NCBI GenBank assembly: GCA_003242255.1
Contig: QGUT01000069.1
Coordinates: 1-7,995, forward strand
Origin: Bacillota bacterium
GTDB taxonomy: Bacteria > Bacillota > Thermosediminibacteria > Thermosediminibacterales > Thermosediminibacteraceae
Reading direction: 5' to 3'
Length of the DNA stretch: 7,995 nt
Part shown: piece by piece, positions 1 through 6,758 of the stretch
How the letters are laid out: the number at the start of each line of letters is the position of its first letter
Position numbering within the stretch: position 1 is the first letter of the stretch
Notes under the pieces: generated by a model
Told to the model about the DNA's origin: nothing
Database searches by the model: none
What the model saw: only the letters and a program-made list of their open reading frames with translations
Position numbers and translations under genes: made by a program

Positions 1-1473
1 CGGATTGTGACAGGGCTTTGCCGGATCTTCAAACAGGATGGTTTTAGGGTTGCGCCTTTCAAAGCTCAAAATATGGCCCTTAATTCGTACGTAACTCGGG
101 AGGGCTTGGAAATAGGCAGGGCCCAGGCTACTCAGGCAGAAGCGTGCGGCCTTCAGCCATCGGTGCTCATGAATCCGGTGCTCTTAAAACCAGTCACCGA
201 AAGGGACTGCCAGGTTATCATCCGGGGGAAAGTTTACGGCAATTTATCGGCGGTGGATTACCACGAATTCAAAGCAAAGTTAAAAAAAGTGGTAATGGAA
301 GCTTACGAAGAATTGAAGAGCCGCTATGACGTTATAGTAATAGAAGGAGCCGGGAGTCCGGCCGAGATAAATTTAAGGGAAAATGACCTTGTAAATATGG
401 GCATGGCGGAGATAGCCGATGCACCCGTTGCGCTTGTGGGTGACATAGATAGGGGCGGCGTCTTTGCCTCACTTTACGGCACCGTAATGATTCTTGAGGA
501 AAGAGAAAGGGAAAGGATAAAGGGGGTAATTTTAAATAAATTCCGGGGGGATATAAAGCTTCTCGAACCGGGAATCAAGATGCTGGAGGATTTGATAAAA
601 AGGCCCGTTCTGGGGGTTGTCCCTTACGATTATTCCTATATCGATGAGGAAGATGACCCGTCCTCTGAGATCTACCGGTTGAAACTCAAAAAAGGGTCCC
701 GCGAAAGTGTTGTGATAAAAATTCTTCTACTGCCGCACATATCAAATTTTACGGATTTCGTTCCGCTTTCCAATTATGAAAATGCATCTATTGAGTATGT
801 AAGGCCGGGCCAAAGCATAGGTGACGCGGATGCGGTTATAATACCCGGTACAAAAAATACCATAGGCGACTTTATAAAGGTCAAGGATTGGGGATGGGAT
901 GAAGAAATAAGAGAATTGGCGAAAAAGGGAACGGCGATAGTAGGTATTTGCGGCGGCTTTCAAATGCTCGGGAAATCGATAAAAGACCCTCACGGTGTGG
1001 AAGGGGATATCAAGGAAATTGAGGGCATTGGACTTTTGGATCTGGAAACCGAAATTACGGGAGAAAAAGTTACTAAAAAAGCCACGGGTCACGTGCTGGA
1101 ACACAAAAAAGGACTTGCCGCATATCTTGCCAATTTTCCCTTTGAAGGATATGAAATACATATGGGGAAAACGTTACTCAAAGGGGAAGGAAGGAACTTT
1201 TCCCTGATAAAAAGAGAAGGAGAAGGTGAAAAACTCCCGGATGGTGCAGTTGATGAAACGGGCAATATCATAGGAACTTACGTCCACGGAATATTTGAAA
1301 GCGGAGAGTTTACAAAAAGGTTCATGAACTTTTTATACGAAAGAAAGGGTTTGAAAAAATCCGAAGTGAATATCGATTTTAAGAAATTCAAAGAAGAGCA
1401 ATTCAATAGCTGGGCCGAAATTTTAAGGCAAAGCCTCAACATGGCTGAAATCTATAAAATAATGGGGTTCTAA
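1..1473 (+). CDS. cobQ: Cobyric acid synthase CobQ (5' end outside window)
   Basis: CobQ amidates adenosylcobyrinic acid a,c-diamide at its side-chain carboxylates, using glutamine and ATP, to give adenosylcobyric acid in cobalamin synthesis (cytoplasm). The reading frame is open from base 1. The GTG at 7 is only an internal Val, because the text runs straight into LCRIFKQDG and KAQNMALNS, which in the family follow an N-terminal GTSSNVGKS P-loop. Roughly 20-25 residues are missing. Counting from base 7, residues 1 to about 225 are the dethiobiotin-synthetase-like ATPase domain (EGAGSPAEINL, GDIDRGGVFASLYG). Residues about 235-440 are the class I glutamine amidotransferase domain, with nucleophile Cys315 in GICGGFQMLG (codon 949-951) and the catalytic His of GTYVHGIFES (codon 1285-1287). 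The C-terminus is complete, with a TAA stop at 1471-1473. The rest of a cob/cbi operon probably lies upstream. Nothing looks broken. Confidence 0.95.
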   Translation, partial: RIVTGLCRIFKQDGFRVAPFKAQNMALNSYVTREGLEIGRAQATQAEACGLQPSVLMNPVLLKPVTERDCQVIIRGKVYGNLSAVDYHEFKAKLKKVVMEAYEELKSRYDVIVIEGAGSPAEINLRENDLVNMGMAEIADAPVALVGDIDRGGVFASLYGTVMILEERERERIKGVILNKFRGDIKLLEPGIKMLEDLIKRPVLGVVPYDYSYIDEEDDPSSEIYRLKLKKGSRESVVIKILLLPHISNFTDFVPLSNYENASIEYVRPGQSIGDADAVIIPGTKNTIGDFIKVKDWGWDEEIRELAKKGTAIVGICGGFQMLGKSIKDPHGVEGDIKEIEGIGLLDLETEITGEKVTKKATGHVLEHKKGLAAYLANFPFEGYEIHMGKTLLKGEGRNFSLIKREGEGEKLPDGAVDETGNIIGTYVHGIFESGEFTKRFMNFLYERKGLKKSEVNIDFKKFKEEQFNSWAEILRQSLNMAEIYKIMGF

Positions 1474-1483
1474 AATTTTGGTC

Positions 1484-1495
1484 AAAGGAGGGGGG
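1484..1495 (+). promoter_or_regulatory. Orphan Shine-Dalgarno-like site after cobQ
   Basis: A near-perfect Shine-Dalgarno (AAAGGAGG running on into more G) lies 10 bases after the cobQ stop. No ATG, GTG or TTG stands at a usable distance: the nearest TTG (1509) is 13 bases further on and leads to the early stop at 1548 in its frame. It may be the leftover of a downstream gene that has been lost, or a chance purine run. The next gene has its own G-rich site at 1531-1536. Confidence 0.35.
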
Positions 1496-1575
1496 TAGAA
1501 GAGACTTTTTGTCAAATCTAATTTTAATGGGGGGAGACATAATGGGGTAGACCGGTCAGCAAATCACTAGCCTTA

Positions 1576-2973
1576 TTGATAAGTCTTGTTTTGCTGGCGA
1601 GCTCCATGGCTTTTCCTTTGACGGTTTTAGCCCAACCGCAAGAGGGAAACAACCAGCGGTTTTTGCCCGATCATATTACCCACTGGGCTAAAGAAGATGT
1701 GGACCGTCTTGTGCGCAACAAGGTCTTAACGGGGATACCGGAAGGTGCCCTTGCGCTTGAGCAGCCGATTACCAGAGCTCAATATATAGCCCTTGTTGCT
1801 AGAGCCTATGGTATAGAACCGATAAAAGCGGCTGCTTCTCGGTTTAAAGATATTCCTGATGACCACTGGGCTTTAGGCCATATAGAAGCTTTGGCGCAAA
1901 AAGGCCTGGTTGACGGCAAACAAGGTGGTCTTTTCGAACCGGAAAAACCCGTCACCAGGGAAGAAGCTGTAGTTATCCTGGCCAGGGTGATGGGGGCAGC
2001 CGGTACTGCTGAAAAGGAAAACGCTTTGGCCGGCTTTGCCGATGCCCGCTCCGTCAGCCCCTGGGCTAGGGAAGCTTTGGCCTTTGCCCTGGAGAAAGGA
2101 TTGTTAAGGGGTTACCCCGGCGGCACATTAAATCCGAAAAAAGAAGTAACCCGGGGCGAGGTAGCTGCCCTGGTAGCCAGAAGCCGGTATCCCGTGGTTA
2201 CCATCCTGCACCTCAACGACCTGCATGGGTATATTGCCGAGCGGCTGGATAACAATAATAAGCCCTTTGGTGGTATGGCCCGGGTGGCGACGGTGGTAGC
2301 CGAGACCAGGAGGCAAAACCCATGGACTTTGATGGTTGACAGCGGTGACCACATCCAGGGCGCACCTATTGCCAATTTCTTCTACGGGAGCAACGTAATT
2401 GAAGCTTACAACGCTATTCAGCTGGATTTGGCCACTTTTGGCAACCATGAGTTCGACTGGGGTCGGGAAACTATCGAAAAAAGAATGAATGAGGCCAAAT
2501 ACGACTACATCTGCGCTAACCTTATTGACAGTAAAAGCGGCCAGCTTTTTACCGGCAAAGGTTATGTAGTAAAAGAGGTAGGCCCTGTTACCCTGGGCTT
2601 TACCGGCCTTATCACTCCTGAATTGCCCACCCTTGTTAATCCTAAAAGGTTCGAAGGATTGCAGGTTTTGGACCCGGCCGCCGCTGCCGGTGAAGCTGCT
2701 GCCGCGTTGAAAAAGAATGGATCCGTTTATAATATTGTTCTTTCCCATCTGGGGTTTGAGGAAGACAAGAAACTGGCCCAGAAAGTTGAGGGTATCGATC
2801 TCATTATAGGTGGGCACTCTCATACCAGGTTGGATCAGCCCCTTGAGGTAGCAGGGGTGAAAATCGTCCAGACCGGCCAGCACGGTGAGAACCTGGGCAG
2901 GGTCGACCTGGAGTTTGCCGGACCGCAACGGAGCCAAGCTTCTAAACATGAAGTACAGGCTCATACCGATTAA
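1576..2973 (+). CDS. N-terminal piece: signal peptide, three SLH repeats, metallophosphatase domain
   Basis: The open frame begins after the stop at 1540-1542. TTG 1576 is its first usual start codon but has no Shine-Dalgarno and cuts the signal peptide's basic region (R-P-V-S-K). Numbering from TTG: hydrophobic core 1-19 ending in a probable VLA|Q cleavage site, SLH repeats at about 33-80, 90-140 and 152-202, then the calcineurin-like phosphoesterase domain from about 206. Metal and catalytic motifs are all visible: LHLNDLHG (Asp215, His217), DSGDHIQG (Asp258), FGNHEFDWG (Asn290, His291), LSHLGFEED (His391), GGHSHT (His414, His416). The authentic sequence ends near Pro450. The last 15 residues (from QRSQ) are out-of-frame tail caused by the shift near 2925. 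On its own this piece lacks the substrate-binding domain. SLH repeats at the N-terminal rather than the C-terminal side are the less common arrangement. Confidence 0.8.
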   Translation: MISLVLLASSMAFPLTVLAQPQEGNNQRFLPDHITHWAKEDVDRLVRNKVLTGIPEGALALEQPITRAQYIALVARAYGIEPIKAAASRFKDIPDDHWALGHIEALAQKGLVDGKQGGLFEPEKPVTREEAVVILARVMGAAGTAEKENALAGFADARSVSPWAREALAFALEKGLLRGYPGGTLNPKKEVTRGEVAALVARSRYPVVTILHLNDLHGYIAERLDNNNKPFGGMARVATVVAETRRQNPWTLMVDSGDHIQGAPIANFFYGSNVIEAYNAIQLDLATFGNHEFDWGRETIEKRMNEAKYDYICANLIDSKSGQLFTGKGYVVKEVGPVTLGFTGLITPELPTLVNPKRFEGLQVLDPAAAAGEAAAALKKNGSVYNIVLSHLGFEEDKKLAQKVEGIDLIIGGHSHTRLDQPLEVAGVKIVQTGQHGENLGRVDLEFAGPQRSQASKHEVQAHTD

Positions 2974-3676
2974 CGAAAGTATAAAACCGGACGAAAAAAT
3001 CAGGAACCTGATAAAACCCTATGAAGAAGAACTAAATGCTAAGATGGACGAGGTTATAGGCGAGGCCTTGGTTGACCTGGTAGGAGAGCGGGAAAAGGTA
3101 AGAACGAGCGAAACCAACCTTGGCAACTTCATAGCAGATTGGATGCGGACTGCGCTGAGTGCCGATATAGCTATCACCAATGCAGGTGGAATCAGAGCCA
3201 GTATTGCCAAAGGGCCCATCAGGGTAAGGGATATTTATTCCGTATTGCCTTTTGATAACTTGCTGGTGCTAGTTGAACTCACCGGCAGCCAGGTAATTGA
3301 GGCTCTGGAAAACGCCTATTCCAAGTATCCCTTGGCTGATGGCCGTTTTGCCCAGATCTCAGGCATTAAGGTCACAATCGATCCCAGCAGAGAACCCGGC
3401 CAGCGGGTTACCGAAGTCTTGGTCAATGGTGTGCCCATTGACCCGCAGGGCAAATATAAGGTTGCCACTAATGACTTCCTCTATAACGGTGGCGACGGCT
3501 ATGAGGTTTTCAAGCAGGGGAAATTCCTTGGCTGGTCTACAGGTGAGTGGATGAGGGATGAACTTATCCGGTACCTGCGGCAGTATCCCAAAGTCAATCC
3601 GGCTGTGGAAGGGCGGATTATTATACTGAATCAGCAAAGCAGCCTGCACCCCGCTATTGATGATAAGGCTGCCTGA
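2885..3676 (+). CDS. C-terminal piece: 5'-nucleotidase substrate-binding domain
   Basis: This frame is open from 2885, but its first 14 residues are out-of-frame reading of the metallophosphatase domain. Authentic protein starts at about Asn15 (codon 2927). It holds the family's C-terminal domain: RTSETNLGNFIADWMR, then NAGGIRASI (the NxGGIR substrate-binding signature), VLPFDNLLVLVELTG, and near the end NGGDGYEVF, part of the aromatic base-binding pocket in characterised 5'-nucleotidases. The family uses this domain to grip the nucleotide while the N-terminal domain supplies the metals, so neither fragment should act alone. An internal ATG at 2948 has only a weak, distant GGAG upstream, so independent translation is doubtful. 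The protein ends at a TGA 33 bases before the terminator stem. Confidence 0.75.
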   Translation: MRTWAGSTWSLPDRNGAKLLNMKYRLIPINESIKPDEKIRNLIKPYEEELNAKMDEVIGEALVDLVGEREKVRTSETNLGNFIADWMRTALSADIAITNAGGIRASIAKGPIRVRDIYSVLPFDNLLVLVELTGSQVIEALENAYSKYPLADGRFAQISGIKVTIDPSREPGQRVTEVLVNGVPIDPQGKYKVATNDFLYNGGDGYEVFKQGKFLGWSTGEWMRDELIRYLRQYPKVNPAVEGRIIILNQQSSLHPAIDDKAA

Positions 3677-3708
3677 TGAAGACAAAGGAGGCTTAGGCTG
3701 TAAAAAAT

Positions 3709-3738
3709 AAGGCCGGCTTCTTTCCGGGAGCCGGCCTT
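3709..3738. terminator. Bidirectional intrinsic terminator
   Basis: Perfect 10-bp inverted repeat: arm AAGGCCGGCT (3709-3718), ten-base loop, arm AGCCGGCCTT (3729-3738). It is followed by a T-rich stretch on the + strand and preceded by A-rich TAAAAAATAA, which becomes a T tract on the - strand. It sits between two convergent genes ending at 3676 (+) and 3749 (-), so it most likely stops transcription from both sides. Confidence 0.85.
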
Positions 3739-3748
3739 TCTCGTTTTC

Positions 3749-5377
3749 TCACCCCGATTTCCCTTCCAGGGCGATCAGCGCCGCCCCGAGGGCGCCGGTG
3801 ATCTGCGGATCGAAGGGAATTATGAGCTTTTCGCCAAGCTTGCTTTCTATTGCCCGAACCACTCCCAGATTTTTAGCAACACCGCCCGTCATCATGTATC
3901 TTCCCTTTCTCCCCACCCGGTCCACCAGGGACACCGCCTTGGAAGCCACAGCCTTGTTCAGGGCGTGGATGATATCCCTCCTATCCTTATTCTGCGCGAT
4001 GAGGGAAATCACTTCCGATTCGGCGAAGACGGTGCACATGCTGGTGATGGTGATATCCTCTTTAGCCTTTTCGGTCACCTTCGCCATTTCGTCGATCGGG
4101 ACCCCCAGGCTCCTGGCCATGACTTCCAGGAATCGACCGGTTCCGGCCGAACACTTGTCGTTCATCGCGAAATCCACCACGTTGCCGCTGTCGTCGAGCC
4201 TTATCACCTTGCTGTCCTGGCCGCCTATATCTACGATGGTCCTGACGGTGCCGTCCAGGAAAAAGGCGCCCTTGCCGTGGCAGGTGATTTCGGTTACGGT
4301 CATGTCGGCGAAGGGAATGCTCACCCGGCCGTACCCCGTCGCGACGGTGGCCGATATATCCTCCTTTTTGAGCCCCGCGTTTTTCAGGACCCTTTCAAAA
4401 ACTTCGCGGGCGCTTTCTATGGCTTTTGGCCCCGTGGGGATGGTGGCATAGGCTATCAGGTTTTTGTTTTCGTCGATTATTACCGCGTTGGTGGAAGTGG
4501 AACCGCTGTCGATGCCGGCAAAATAGCCCTTTTTGGTTTTGGTTTCTTCGATTTTTTTAATGCCCGTAGATTCCATAAACGCATCCACCCTAGTTAAAAT
4601 TTGCCCGCTGCCCGAGTCGGTGTAGTCGGTTTCGATTTTCAAAATGGGAATATCCGCTTTTGCCCTAAGCAGGGCGTACTCGTAGGAGTAAAAATCGCAG
4701 AACTTTATGGTGTTGTATATTATGCCTTTGAGGTTCCGGGGCAAGAGGTTTTCCCGGTTTCGGGCCATCCGCATGCAGGGGGTGAGCTCTAGCAGCGCCT
4801 TTGCGTAGCCCCTTAAAAGATCGCTTTTTACTTCGATATCGAAGTCCCTTTCTTCGCCGGTGCAGGTGAAATTGATTACGCCGGCCGCGCAGGAGTTTTC
4901 GATTTTTTCCACCATGTCTTTACTGAGCCTGGCGCCCATCAGGGCGACGCCGGCGGAGCTTCGCCTTTTTCCTTTTGCGCATTTTTCATCCAAAATTTTT
5001 GAAAGTTTCCCTTCGTCAAAATCTCTTTTTTTAAAGACCCCGTATGTACTTATGAAGTCGGCTATTTCCCGGCGGTAAAGGTCCGCCGCCATGGGGTTTT
5101 CCTTCCGGGGCAGGTCCAGCAGGTATGCAAATTTCACCCGGCCCTTCAGCAGGTCGTAGAGCCTCTTTATGCTGTCGCAGCAGCTGGTCAGCACCACTTC
5201 TTCCACATTGTTTTCCAGGATATTTTCCAGAATCCCCTTGGCAAAACTGCACATATTGGAATGAAAAAGAGCTTCGGCGCTTTCGTAGGACTTGCCCGCC
5301 GGGTCCAGCCTCACCGGTTCTTCACCGAAGGCCTCGATGACCTCCACCGGAGTGTACTTGCACACATAACCTATCAA
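3749..5377 (-). CDS. Fusion of compact HgdB-like dehydratase subunit and HgdC-type ATP-dependent activase
   Basis: The 542-residue protein has two parts. Residues 1 to about 275 resemble a shortened 2-hydroxyacyl-CoA dehydratase/benzoyl-CoA reductase subunit: NMCSFAKG (Cys43), LTSCCDS (Cys66/67), KFCDFY (Cys227) and the terminal ILTRVDAFMES, matching the usual order of three Fe-S ligand cysteines. Residues about 283-542 are a complete ASKHA-fold activase (BadF/BadG/BcrA/BcrD and HgdC family). GIDSGSTSTN is phosphate loop 1 and DIGGQDSKVI phosphate loop 2. NDKCSAGTG (Cys409) and TSMCTVFAESE (Cys448) are the cluster cysteines, 39 apart as in HgdC, and MTGGVAKN is the adenosine site. In this family two ATP are hydrolysed to push one low-potential electron onto the dehydratase. 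The start is TTG 5377, with a strong GGGAGGGG at 5383-5390. It is the second gene of an operon, 17 bases after its partner. The substrate is unknown. Confidence 0.88.
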   Translation of the reverse strand: MIGYVCKYTPVEVIEAFGEEPVRLDPAGKSYESAEALFHSNMCSFAKGILENILENNVEEVVLTSCCDSIKRLYDLLKGRVKFAYLLDLPRKENPMAADLYRREIADFISTYGVFKKRDFDEGKLSKILDEKCAKGKRRSSAGVALMGARLSKDMVEKIENSCAAGVINFTCTGEERDFDIEVKSDLLRGYAKALLELTPCMRMARNRENLLPRNLKGIIYNTIKFCDFYSYEYALLRAKADIPILKIETDYTDSGSGQILTRVDAFMESTGIKKIEETKTKKGYFAGIDSGSTSTNAVIIDENKNLIAYATIPTGPKAIESAREVFERVLKNAGLKKEDISATVATGYGRVSIPFADMTVTEITCHGKGAFFLDGTVRTIVDIGGQDSKVIRLDDSGNVVDFAMNDKCSAGTGRFLEVMARSLGVPIDEMAKVTEKAKEDITITSMCTVFAESEVISLIAQNKDRRDIIHALNKAVASKAVSLVDRVGRKGRYMMTGGVAKNLGVVRAIESKLGEKLIIPFDPQITGALGAALIALEGKSG

Positions 5378-5382
5378 AACGA

Positions 5383-5390
5383 CCCCTCCC
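5383..5390 (-). promoter_or_regulatory. Ribosome binding site setting a TTG start
   Basis: GGGAGGGG on the - strand ends five bases before TTG 5377-5375. No ATG or GTG lies nearby in frame, and the next residues (IGYVCKYTPVEVIEAFG) already look like the natural N-terminus of a dehydratase-type domain. The site begins five bases beyond the upstream gene's stop codon (5397-5395), so re-initiation or coupling is likely. Confidence 0.6.
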
Positions 5391-5394
5391 GAAG

Positions 5395-6654
5395 TTAGAG
5401 CATTTCGAGGAAGGCCTCCAGCCTGGTCCTGTTCTGCCCCTCCTGATTGTTCCTCTTGTCCACGCAGTCGCCGTCCAGATATAGGAAGGGGATGCCCATC
5501 TCCGCGGCCAGGTTCTTTATGACAAAGGTTCCGCCTATGGTCTGCTTGCAGCCCAGGTGGCAGAACTGTATGATTCCGTCGGGCTTTATTTTCTCGACCA
5601 GCTCCCTTATCCGGGAGGCCCGCCGGTCTATCCCGCCGTTGAAGGAGCTCAAAATGAGCTTTTCTGCGATGCCGCCGAAGGGGTCCCTTTCATCGATTTC
5701 TTCGAGAAAGTCGTAGTTGATGTCGCTGGCGGCGATGTGATATTTTTCGCTGAAATTGAAGTATTCCTTGAAATTTTTCTCGAAAAGGGGCGGCAGGTGG
5801 ACGAAAAATACGCTCTTTCCCCTTTTTTCGGGGGCGTTCCTTATATCGCGCAATAACTTCTGATAAAAATTCAAGACCTCCCCGGTGCCGATGAAAACGT
5901 GGGACGCAAACAGCATGTACATCTCGAAGGTCATGGTGGGTATGAAGCTCTTTTGACCTACGTAGTTCAGATACTCTTTCATGAGCGCCCGCGTCCGGTT
6001 TTCCGTCCTGACTATTTCCCTCAGCTTATCGATGTCGGGCTTTCTTTTGAATACTTCCTCGAGGACCTTCACCAGATCTAAAAGCTGTTTTTTCACGTAC
6101 TCCACGGCTTCTTTTGAATATTTATACGGAACATCGATGATGCAAAGGGGAGCCCCGAATTTGTTTGAAAGGTAACGGAAGGTGGGTATATTGGCGTCGC
6201 AGGCGGTGGAAGTGGTGATCAAAAACCGGGGCTTTTTGAGGATTCCCAGCTCGCCGGCTCCGATGAAGGTCTTGTGATAGCTGCAGAGGGTGTTGGATAT
6301 GCCCCGGGCCTCGGCGGCGTCTATGAGATCATCTTCGATAAAAAAGCCCGACATGAAGGAAGAGTACGCTTCGGTGAAAAGGGGTTTTACGCCCAGGGCA
6401 ATTAAAAATTCGGTGGGGGAAAATATGTTCACCCATGCGGAATTCTGAGGCTCTGCCAGCGAATCCCTCACGGATTTTATGCAAAAAGCATTCAGGTATT
6501 GCAGCGACTCGGGGAGCCTCTTGTCTTTGAACAGGCTCACGTAAAGTTGAGCGATGGAAAGGCCCCGGACTATGAGCTTCTCCACCTTTTCGGGCCTTTT
6601 AATATTCCTTTTTATGATGCTTGAGTAAAACCTCACCGGATCCATCTTGATCAT
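5395..6654 (-). CDS. 2-hydroxyacyl-CoA dehydratase D-family (HgdB-like) Fe-S protein
   Basis: The 419-residue protein has the layout of HgdB/BcrB-type subunits, which hold an Fe-S cluster and use single electrons from an activase for difficult dehydrations or reductions. Visible landmarks are FSPTEFLIALGVKPLF (residues about 78-93), NTLCSYHKTF (Cys124), STACDANIP (Cys152), APLCIIDVPY (Cys171), FCHLGCKQT (Cys365, Cys369), LYLDGDCVDKR (Cys397) and the typical ending NRTRLEAFLEML. Seven cysteines, including the extra CxxxC, are more than the three needed for one [4Fe-4S]. A double-cubane-cluster protein, known from Carboxydothermus, is therefore an alternative to a true dehydratase subunit. The start is uncertain: ATG 6654 has GGAG only two bases away, and ATG 6645 (MDPVRFY) has it eleven away. 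It is the first gene of a two-gene operon with the activase fusion, which supplies its probable electron donor. No CoA-transferase or acyl-CoA gene adjoins it. Confidence 0.87.
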   Translation of the reverse strand: MIKMDPVRFYSSIIKRNIKRPEKVEKLIVRGLSIAQLYVSLFKDKRLPESLQYLNAFCIKSVRDSLAEPQNSAWVNIFSPTEFLIALGVKPLFTEAYSSFMSGFFIEDDLIDAAEARGISNTLCSYHKTFIGAGELGILKKPRFLITTSTACDANIPTFRYLSNKFGAPLCIIDVPYKYSKEAVEYVKKQLLDLVKVLEEVFKRKPDIDKLREIVRTENRTRALMKEYLNYVGQKSFIPTMTFEMYMLFASHVFIGTGEVLNFYQKLLRDIRNAPEKRGKSVFFVHLPPLFEKNFKEYFNFSEKYHIAASDINYDFLEEIDERDPFGGIAEKLILSSFNGGIDRRASRIRELVEKIKPDGIIQFCHLGCKQTIGGTFVIKNLAAEMGIPFLYLDGDCVDKRNNQEGQNRTRLEAFLEML

Positions 6655-6676
6655 TGCTCCGTTATAGTAATGCCGT

Positions 6677-6705
6677 ATTGTATTTTATCAAAACGGCCGG
6701 CGGAA
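6677..6705 (-). promoter_or_regulatory. Possible promoter of the dehydratase/activase operon
   Basis: On the - strand, TACAAT (6682-6677) is one base off the -10 consensus and would start RNA near 6670, giving a short leader that contains the GGAG at 6660-6657. The hexamer 17 bases upstream (TTCCGC, 6705-6700) is a poor -35. An alternative pair, TTGATA (6691-6686) and TATAAC (6666-6661), has a long 19-base spacer and would give an almost leaderless message. Confidence 0.3.
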
Positions 6706-6718
6706 GGCAATGCCCCGT

Positions 6719-6758
6719 AAAGCCGAAGGCCGTGCCGGAAGGCGCGGCCCTCAGCTTT
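6719..6758 (-). terminator. Long hairpin after the small gene, probable terminator or attenuator
   Basis: The arms 6719-6736 and 6741-6758 form an 18-bp stem closed by a four-base loop (TTCC on -, GGAA on +). Read on the - strand it has two G-T pairs and one C-A mismatch. Read on + it has two mismatches and one wobble, so the - strand fits slightly better. It begins within the TAA stop of the 36-residue gene and precedes the operon at 6654. The downstream U-run is poor (GGCTTTACGG), so termination may be partial. The core 6728-6749 is also a neat GNRA-loop hairpin on the + strand. Confidence 0.5.

Larger units (their letters stand above)
1542..3676 (+). pseudogene. SLH-anchored 5'-nucleotidase / UshA-type phosphoesterase, two frameshifts
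   Basis: Taken together, 1542-3676 encode one secreted enzyme of about 710 residues: signal peptide, three SLH repeats, metallophosphatase domain and 5'-nucleotidase C-terminal domain. Such enzymes hydrolyse extracellular nucleotides or UDP-sugars, and SLH repeats hold them to secondary cell wall polymer. Two frame changes break it. (1) The best start is ATG 1542, five bases after a GGGGAG Shine-Dalgarno, but it reads ATG-GGG-TAG. With three G instead of four at 1544-1547 it would read M-G-R-P-V-S-K-S and enter the signal peptide. (2) At 2923-2926 the frame moves by one base: upstream reads EFAGP, downstream reads NGAKLLNMKY, and one base fewer joins them as a natural linker. Both errors are single-base insertions, so either a recent pseudogene or sequencing/assembly indels would explain them. 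The domains are otherwise well preserved. Confidence 0.8.

Noticed and set aside
1540..1552. Programmed frameshifting at the GGGG run
   Set aside because: It sits at the second codon with no known slippery heptamer or stimulator, and a second unrelated shift occurs in the same gene; indel is simpler.
2128..2964. Antisense 278-residue open frame across the nucleotidase
   Set aside because: It lies over well-motifed metallophosphatase and SLH coding sequence, shows no recognisable domain, and has no ribosome site; it is a shadow.
3684..3691. AAAGGAGG ribosome-like site after the nucleotidase
   Set aside because: No start codon follows before the terminator stem at 3709, so no gene can be supported.
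3798..4597. Two long + strand frames (217 and 210 residues) over the activase
   Set aside because: Both mirror the activase domain on the - strand, whose ATP and Fe-S motifs are unmistakable. The forward products are low-complexity or motif-free.
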